Program-made: the position numbers and the translations under genes | Notes under the pieces: generated by a model | Told to the model about the DNA's origin: nothing | The model's database searches: none | What the model saw: only the letters and a program-made list of their open reading frames with translations | From: an uncultured Clostridia bacterium | GTDB lineage: Bacteria; Bacillota; Clostridia; Oscillospirales; Ruminococcaceae | DNA length: 9,682 nucleotides | Reading direction: 5' to 3' | NCBI GenBank assembly: GCA_938014915.1 | Contig: CALLQQ010000138.1 | Coordinates: forward strand, 1-9,682 | Part shown: piece after piece, positions 5,884 through 9,682 of the stretch | Numbering within the stretch: the first letter of the stretch is position 1 | Layout: each line of letters starts with the position of its first letter

Positions 5884-7024
5884 CACCCCGCTCATTAGAA
5901 CTGTTTTCATCAATACGGTCAGTAATGTTAACTGTCGGCACATCGGGCGGTATTTCATCAGTTATTACCGCCGTAAGAAATACTGTCACCTTAATGCCGC
6001 TCCTGCTCTTATAACGCACAAAATTGATTATATCCTCATCAACATATGCGGTAATAATAGCAATCTCGCTCGTATTAATGGAGTGGTATTTCCCTTTTAG
6101 GAATGTGCTGAACCTCATTGTCGAATGTGGTTCTATCATAGCAAGTGTGCGCATTATGTTGATGTAATGTTCTTTCCCCGTGCTAAGCGGTGATGAAATT
6201 TCATCACTTTCTTCATCTATATTAGTATTGGCTAGTAGGGAGAATGGCATTGCTATTTCCTCGGCTTTTTGAAAAATTGCAACTGCGCATTTTATGCCAA
6301 GTTCTAGCGATTTAATGCCCTGTGCCGATGTTATTCCATATTCGCCCGACTGCATATTAAGCATTGTAGTAATGCTGTTTTCTACATTATATTCATTCGT
6401 TATAGTCATCAATTCGCCATGACTAGCGGTTGCCTTCCAATGAATCTTCCCCATTGCATCGCCATCGACATATTCACGAATACCGATCGGCTCAAAGACA
6501 TCTTCGATAATATGGCGGCGTATTACCATCTCGCCACCTAGCATTTGCGGTGATATTGCATAATCGTCGAGCCTAATCGGCGTCGGCAATACGATAACTT
6601 CCTCATTGACGGGCGCTAATTTCGACTGTGTGACGATGCCGAACAAATCCGACATGATTAAATTAATCTTATCGAGACGGTATACCCCTCTGCGTGTGCA
6701 TTTAACATGCCATCTGCGGATAATCTTCTCATATCCACCAAGCACAAAAAAGCTAGGCACATAGCGTGAATCGTTTGTGATTCGTGCATTTGCACCAGCA
6801 AAGTTTAGCCATCGTGAAGTGACTATCTCCGTCTTGAACCATGGAATCGGCAGTAGCTTGCCGTTAGAAATCTCCTCAATAATTTCGATTTCGTCACCTT
6901 CATTAACTTCGTCACTGCTTAATGATAGCTTATATTCAATTCTTTTAAATCCCCTTTTACGATATAGAAAAACTTCCGCAAGAGCTAATGCTATCAGGAT
7001 TATAACTACTGCAATTACTATCAT
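5870..7024 (-). CDS. DUF58 family protein
   Basis: A 384-residue protein with an N-terminal membrane anchor (about residues 2-20), a beta-rich segment, and the DUF58 core at about 178-213: FEPIGIREYVDGDAMGKIHW followed by KATASHGELM and an EYN strand. This matches the family pattern G-x-REY-x-x-GD-x-x-x-x-IHW. DUF58 proteins are commonly encoded beside MoxR ATPases and are considered their partners; some carry a VWA-like fold. Here the strand expected to hold the DxSxS metal site reads LNMQSGEYG (about 222-230), so it is not intact. The ATG at 7024 follows the moxR stop by ten bases, with GGCGGA (overlapping that stop) as ribosome binding site. It overlaps the next gene by a few bases, so expression is coupled. 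Its molecular function is unknown; a role in envelope stress or assembly is inference. Confidence 0.88.
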   Translation of the reverse strand: MIVIAVVIILIALALAEVFLYRKRGFKRIEYKLSLSSDEVNEGDEIEIIEEISNGKLLPIPWFKTEIVTSRWLNFAGANARITNDSRYVPSFFVLGGYEKIIRRWHVKCTRRGVYRLDKINLIMSDLFGIVTQSKLAPVNEEVIVLPTPIRLDDYAISPQMLGGEMVIRRHIIEDVFEPIGIREYVDGDAMGKIHWKATASHGELMTITNEYNVENSITTMLNMQSGEYGITSAQGIKSLELGIKCAVAIFQKAEEIAMPFSLLANTNIDEESDEISSPLSTGKEHYINIMRTLAMIEPHSTMRFSTFLKGKYHSINTSEIAIITAYVDEDIINFVRYKSRSGIKVTVFLTAVITDEIPPDVPTVNITDRIDENSSNERGDDIG

Positions 7025-7034
7025 AATAATCCGC

Positions 7035-7973
7035 CTAAATCGGTGCTGGTACGGTATCTAGAATATCTGCAATAATATCGGCGGAGGTGTTTTTCTGCTG
7101 TCTTGTGGAAAATCCGCTGCATATAATCCTGTGTGATAATACATGGCGGCTCATCTTCTTAACATCATCGGGTAGGACAAATTCCCGCCCATTAATCGCC
7201 GCAAGCCCTTGCGATGCTTGCATTAATGCAATACTCCCTCTCGGGCTTGCTCCAAGCCGAATACCGCTATGCTCCCGTGTTGCACTGACAATATCAACGA
7301 TATATTGCCGAATTGCATCACTGACTTTTACAGTCTTAACCTGTGCCTGTGCATCTAGCAATTGTTCCTTGCTTATTACGCTCGATATATTATCAATGGG
7401 GTGAATTCCCTCAACTTTTGCAAGGAGGTCTTTCTCATCGTTCGTGTGCGGATAGCCAAGCGATAGCATAATGAAGAATCTATCCAGTTGCGCCTCCGGT
7501 AGTGGGAATGTGCCCTGCGTTTCGATAGGATTTTGCGTTGCAATTACTACGAATGGCTTTTCTAGCCGATGCGTCACACCGTCAATACTCACCTGCCCCT
7601 CCTGCATACATTCAAGGAGACTTGACTGCGTACGTGGCGTGGCACGATTAATCTCATCAGCAAGCAAGATATTAGTGAATACGGGTCCGTTTCGGAATAT
7701 GAATTCCTGCTCCTTTTGGTTGTAGTAATTGACTCCCGTCAAGTCCATCGGCAGGAGGTCGGGCGTAAATTGGATCCGCTTATAATCAAGTTCGATAGAC
7801 TTTGCAAGTGATCTAGCAAGAGTGGTTTTTCCCGTTCCGGGGACATCTTCAAGCAGAATGTGCCCACCGCATAGCAGAGATAGAATTACTAGTTCTATCT
7901 CGTCACTCTTGCCAACGATTACTTTTTCTATATTTGCCTTTAATTTTTCTGCTATTGCCCTAATATTTTTCAT
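7035..7973 (-). CDS. MoxR-type AAA+ ATPase
   Basis: A cytoplasmic AAA+ ATPase of the MoxR group, 312 residues, the usual length. MoxR proteins act as chaperone-like ATPases that mature or regulate partner proteins, often VWA or DUF58 proteins encoded next to them. Visible motifs are Walker A EDVPGTGKTT (42-51, Lys49), Walker B ILLADEINR (102-110, Asp106 and Glu107), sensor 1 ATQNP (Asn148), the LPEAQLDRF box (158-166) with a candidate arginine finger, and sensor 2 GASPRGS (241-247, Arg245). All catalytic residues are intact. It is the first gene of a three-gene operon with the DUF58 and membrane-protein genes, like B. subtilis yeaC-yeaD-yebA. The ATG at 7973 has a GGAG ribosome binding site six bases upstream, and a promoter lies at 8013-8042. 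Confidence 0.95.
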   Translation of the reverse strand: MKNIRAIAEKLKANIEKVIVGKSDEIELVILSLLCGGHILLEDVPGTGKTTLARSLAKSIELDYKRIQFTPDLLPMDLTGVNYYNQKEQEFIFRNGPVFTNILLADEINRATPRTQSSLLECMQEGQVSIDGVTHRLEKPFVVIATQNPIETQGTFPLPEAQLDRFFIMLSLGYPHTNDEKDLLAKVEGIHPIDNISSVISKEQLLDAQAQVKTVKVSDAIRQYIVDIVSATREHSGIRLGASPRGSIALMQASQGLAAINGREFVLPDDVKKMSRHVLSHRIICSGFSTRQQKNTSADIIADILDTVPAPI

Positions 7974-8012
7974 TTAATACTCCATTTTAGTTTTTAAAAT
8001 AATACTACATCT

Positions 8013-8042
8013 ATTATAACTTCTTCCCCTATTTTATTGCAA
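8013..8042 (-). promoter_or_regulatory. Sigma-A-type promoter of the moxR operon
   Basis: On the minus strand a -35 TTGCAA (8042-8037) and a perfect -10 TATAAT (8018-8013) are separated by 18 bases, within the 95-base gap after the DUF4173 gene. Transcription would start near 8006, about 33 bases before the moxR ATG. This indicates that moxR can be expressed independently of the upstream gene. Confidence 0.68.
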
Positions 8043-8072
8043 TATACTATTTGCGTTAATAGGTGAAGTTAT
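8016..8072. repeat. Imperfect inverted repeat across the moxR promoter
   Basis: The arm at 8016-8033 (ATAACTTCTTCCCCTATT) is an imperfect inverse of 8058-8072 (AATAGGTGAAGTTAT). Eight outer and six inner base pairs match, with an unpaired 1-by-4-base interruption between them, around a 24-base centre. The promoter -35 lies in the centre and the -10 touches one arm. It could be an operator or a 3' end structure of the upstream transcript; there is no T run, so it is not a classical terminator. Confidence 0.5.
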
Positions 8073-9682
8073 TCCTTATAATCAGCTATTGCCTTTTTAG
8101 CACGGTATTTTGAAAAATCGAAATCCCGCCAATCGTTATTTATTTCAAGTTCTCTTTCTTTTCTTTCAATATACCTTTTTGCATCTTCAGCAACCTTCGG
8201 ATCCTTATCATTGCATAGGGGGACTACATATTCTACTGCTGAAAACGATAAATTCCTCGATATCATGTTGATGTCGATTTCATCATTTCTTTCGCTCTGG
8301 TACATCTCGACATTGTATTTTGCAATTTGCCCGTCAACATCGCCAAAGCAGAGAATACCGAACATTATAACGGTAGTGGTGGTAATCATGCCGATCCAAT
8401 TAAAATTCACTGCAAATTGGCGAATGGTAATTGCGATGAATACAAAACCTAGCAAAATCATAAACCAGCTAGAATACACTCTTAGCGGCGTTAATCCAAA
8501 TTCGCCAATATATAGCGCCATCTTGCGCAGTGCCGTCGCTATAATAACTAATGTTAATACTGAAATAAACCCGATGTAGAATCTGTGAAGTCCTGCTCTT
8601 TTGCCGTCTTCACGCTCGATAAGCAGATCCATTAAGAAGATAATAATCACATTTATCACGCAGACAATGCACAACTCAAAAAATCCTCGCCTAGCATATT
8701 GGGCATAGCTATATTTCTCCGGCACAATGTTTGAAAATGCTGAAAGGAAATATGCAGCCTGTGAAATAAAGTATAGAAAATACATGAAACATACTGGACC
8801 GATTGCGAAATATGCTACTATATTCGGGCATATTCTGAACGAACGGATGGTATCTTCATTCGCCGCACTAGTCATTACATTCTTATTTTTATGCTCGCCA
8901 TTTGCATACAATGCACCAAATATATAGAACGCAAACGGCAATCCGACAACGGTTTGGAACAGCGCAGTTGCAACATTCCTAAAAAAGTCGTTAAATATAA
9001 ATTCAAATATCTGCTTAAATATCGGGTCGGCATTGACAAGTAGGAGCGAAACTATCCAAGTAACAGGTATCGCCATTACAAGCCCTAGAAGTGATAGCCA
9101 GAACTTCCTGCCGAATTTTGTTTGCTTAACACCTTTAAATACTGCACTCGGTGCGGCGCCATATGCCGAAAAAGGCATCACAAACATAGCCTTGATAATA
9201 TCAAAGAAGAACATCCTGTCAAGGCGCTCGCTCTCCCTATTATGTGCGGATGTATATAACCAATAGAGTGTGGCGCACCATAAGAATAGCAAATTCCATG
9301 CTTTGATGCTGTCGTTCGATGTTAATACAAACACTGCGCTAAAGACAACTAAAATCAGCAGTTGCAATACTGTTTTGCTACTTTGGTTAATGCCTTTTGC
9401 CGCATTGTAACTTACTGAAAAGGCTAAGAACACAATGCCGAATATCGTTGCTGAAATTCCGATATATCCAGCCATAATAAATTTAACGAAAAGATAGCCT
9501 ATAAGTAGTGATAACCATGCAAACACTACCTGAGATTTAGTAAAATTATACGACGATCTAGGTTTGCGGTATGCATAATTATACTGATGTCCATATGCTC
9601 CACCTTGCATTGGTGGTGGCGGTTGATTTTCAAAATTCCTCCCCTGCATCGGTGGTGGGGGCTGATTCGCGAAGTTTCTCCC
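8069..9682 (-). CDS. DUF4173 polytopic membrane protein (partial, N-terminus off the right edge)
   Basis: A large integral membrane protein of unknown function. The frame is open to the window edge, so the true start probably lies beyond it; 538 residues are visible, with the first ATG in the window at 9649. Numbering from that Met, membrane segments lie near 41-59, 63-80, 92-111, 116-133, 184-205, 226-249, 274-304 (one or two), 321-345, 355-373, 392-410 and 416-436. The DUF4173 signature is seen in YAQYARRGFFELC (315-327) and in RAGLHRFYIGF plus LTLVIIATALRKM (351-377). The C-terminal tail (about 437-526) is charged and probably cytoplasmic. The visible N-terminus consists of proline-rich repeats. 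No terminator follows the stop; the moxR operon begins 95 bases on, with its own promoter. Confidence 0.85.
   Translation of the reverse strand, partial: GRNFANQPPPPMQGRNFENQPPPPMQGGAYGHQYNYAYRKPRSSYNFTKSQVVFAWLSLLIGYLFVKFIMAGYIGISATIFGIVFLAFSVSYNAAKGINQSSKTVLQLLILVVFSAVFVLTSNDSIKAWNLLFLWCATLYWLYTSAHNRESERLDRMFFFDIIKAMFVMPFSAYGAAPSAVFKGVKQTKFGRKFWLSLLGLVMAIPVTWIVSLLLVNADPIFKQIFEFIFNDFFRNVATALFQTVVGLPFAFYIFGALYANGEHKNKNVMTSAANEDTIRSFRICPNIVAYFAIGPVCFMYFLYFISQAAYFLSAFSNIVPEKYSYAQYARRGFFELCIVCVINVIIIFLMDLLIEREDGKRAGLHRFYIGFISVLTLVIIATALRKMALYIGEFGLTPLRVYSSWFMILLGFVFIAITIRQFAVNFNWIGMITTTTVIMFGILCFGDVDGQIAKYNVEMYQSERNDEIDINMISRNLSFSAVEYVVPLCNDKDPKVAEDAKRYIERKERELEINNDWRDFDFSKYRAKKAIADYKE
9605..9682 (-). 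repeat. Tandem 39-base repeat coding for a proline-rich 13-residue unit
   Basis: Two adjacent 39-base units, 9682-9644 and 9643-9605, encode GRNFANQPPPPMQ and GRNFENQPPPPMQ; the following residues GGAYGHQYNYAY look like a decayed continuation. The copies differ at several third codon positions, so the duplication is not recent or is held by selection on the protein. More copies may lie beyond the right edge. Confidence 0.85.

Noticed and set aside
5884..5958. Longer N-terminus of the membrane protein from ATG 5958
   Set aside because: It would overlap the DUF58 gene by 89 bases, and the extra residues look like an out-of-frame read of that gene.
5552..6100. 182-codon plus-strand open frame opposite the membrane-protein and DUF58 genes
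   Set aside because: No convincing ribosome binding site or recognisable domain, and it lies wholly antisense to two well-supported genes. It is a product of their codon composition.
1..9682. Defence island, mobile element or phage remnant
   Set aside because: No transposase, integrase, terminal repeats, tRNA attachment site, CRISPR repeat or nuclease-type defence gene was seen; MoxR and the DUF proteins fit an envelope operon better.

Overview
The window is AT-rich, compact and bacterial. Its gene content points to an endospore-forming (or formerly spore-forming) member of the Clostridia (Bacillota). It holds a clostridial-type topoisomerase IV parE-parC pair, a YaaL/DUF2508-BofA pair (BofA regulates sporulation), strong AGGAGG-type ribosome binding sites and sigma-A-like promoters. 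No insertion sequence, phage gene, tRNA, rRNA or CRISPR array was seen.

Layout, left to right. (1) Positions 1-3443, minus strand: parE followed by parC, separated by only 14 bases; parC runs off the left edge. A good sigma-A-type promoter lies in front of parE. (2) Positions 3586-3741, minus strand: a 51-residue cysteine-rich protein with a perfect ribosome binding site, easy to miss because it is so short. (3) Positions 3918-4459, plus strand: yaaL (DUF2508) and bofA, ending in a strong intrinsic terminator. (4) Positions 4522-7973, minus strand: a three-gene operon of MoxR-type AAA+ ATPase, DUF58 protein and a polytopic membrane protein with a DUF4129-like C-terminus, read from its own promoter. 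This resembles the B. subtilis yeaC-yeaD-yebA arrangement, except that the last protein has no transglutaminase core and no cysteine at all. (5) Positions 8069-9682, minus strand: a DUF4173 polytopic membrane protein. Its reading frame continues through the right edge, and its visible N-terminus is made of 13-residue proline-rich repeats.

How the genes work together. ParC and ParE together form the decatenating type IIA topoisomerase. BofA is expected to hold the SpoIVFB intramembrane protease inactive until sigma-K is needed; YaaL is its usual neighbour of unknown function. In the MoxR-DUF58-membrane protein cluster, MoxR is thought to act as a chaperone-like ATPase on DUF58 and membrane partners, with a likely cell-envelope role.

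Nothing here is clearly a new system. The points most worth a second look are: the transglutaminase-less third gene of the MoxR operon; the small Cys-rich protein upstream of parE; the drug-contact positions in both topoisomerase subunits (Ala and Asn instead of Ser and Arg); the proline-rich tandem repeat at the right edge; and an imperfect inverted repeat lying across the moxR promoter.
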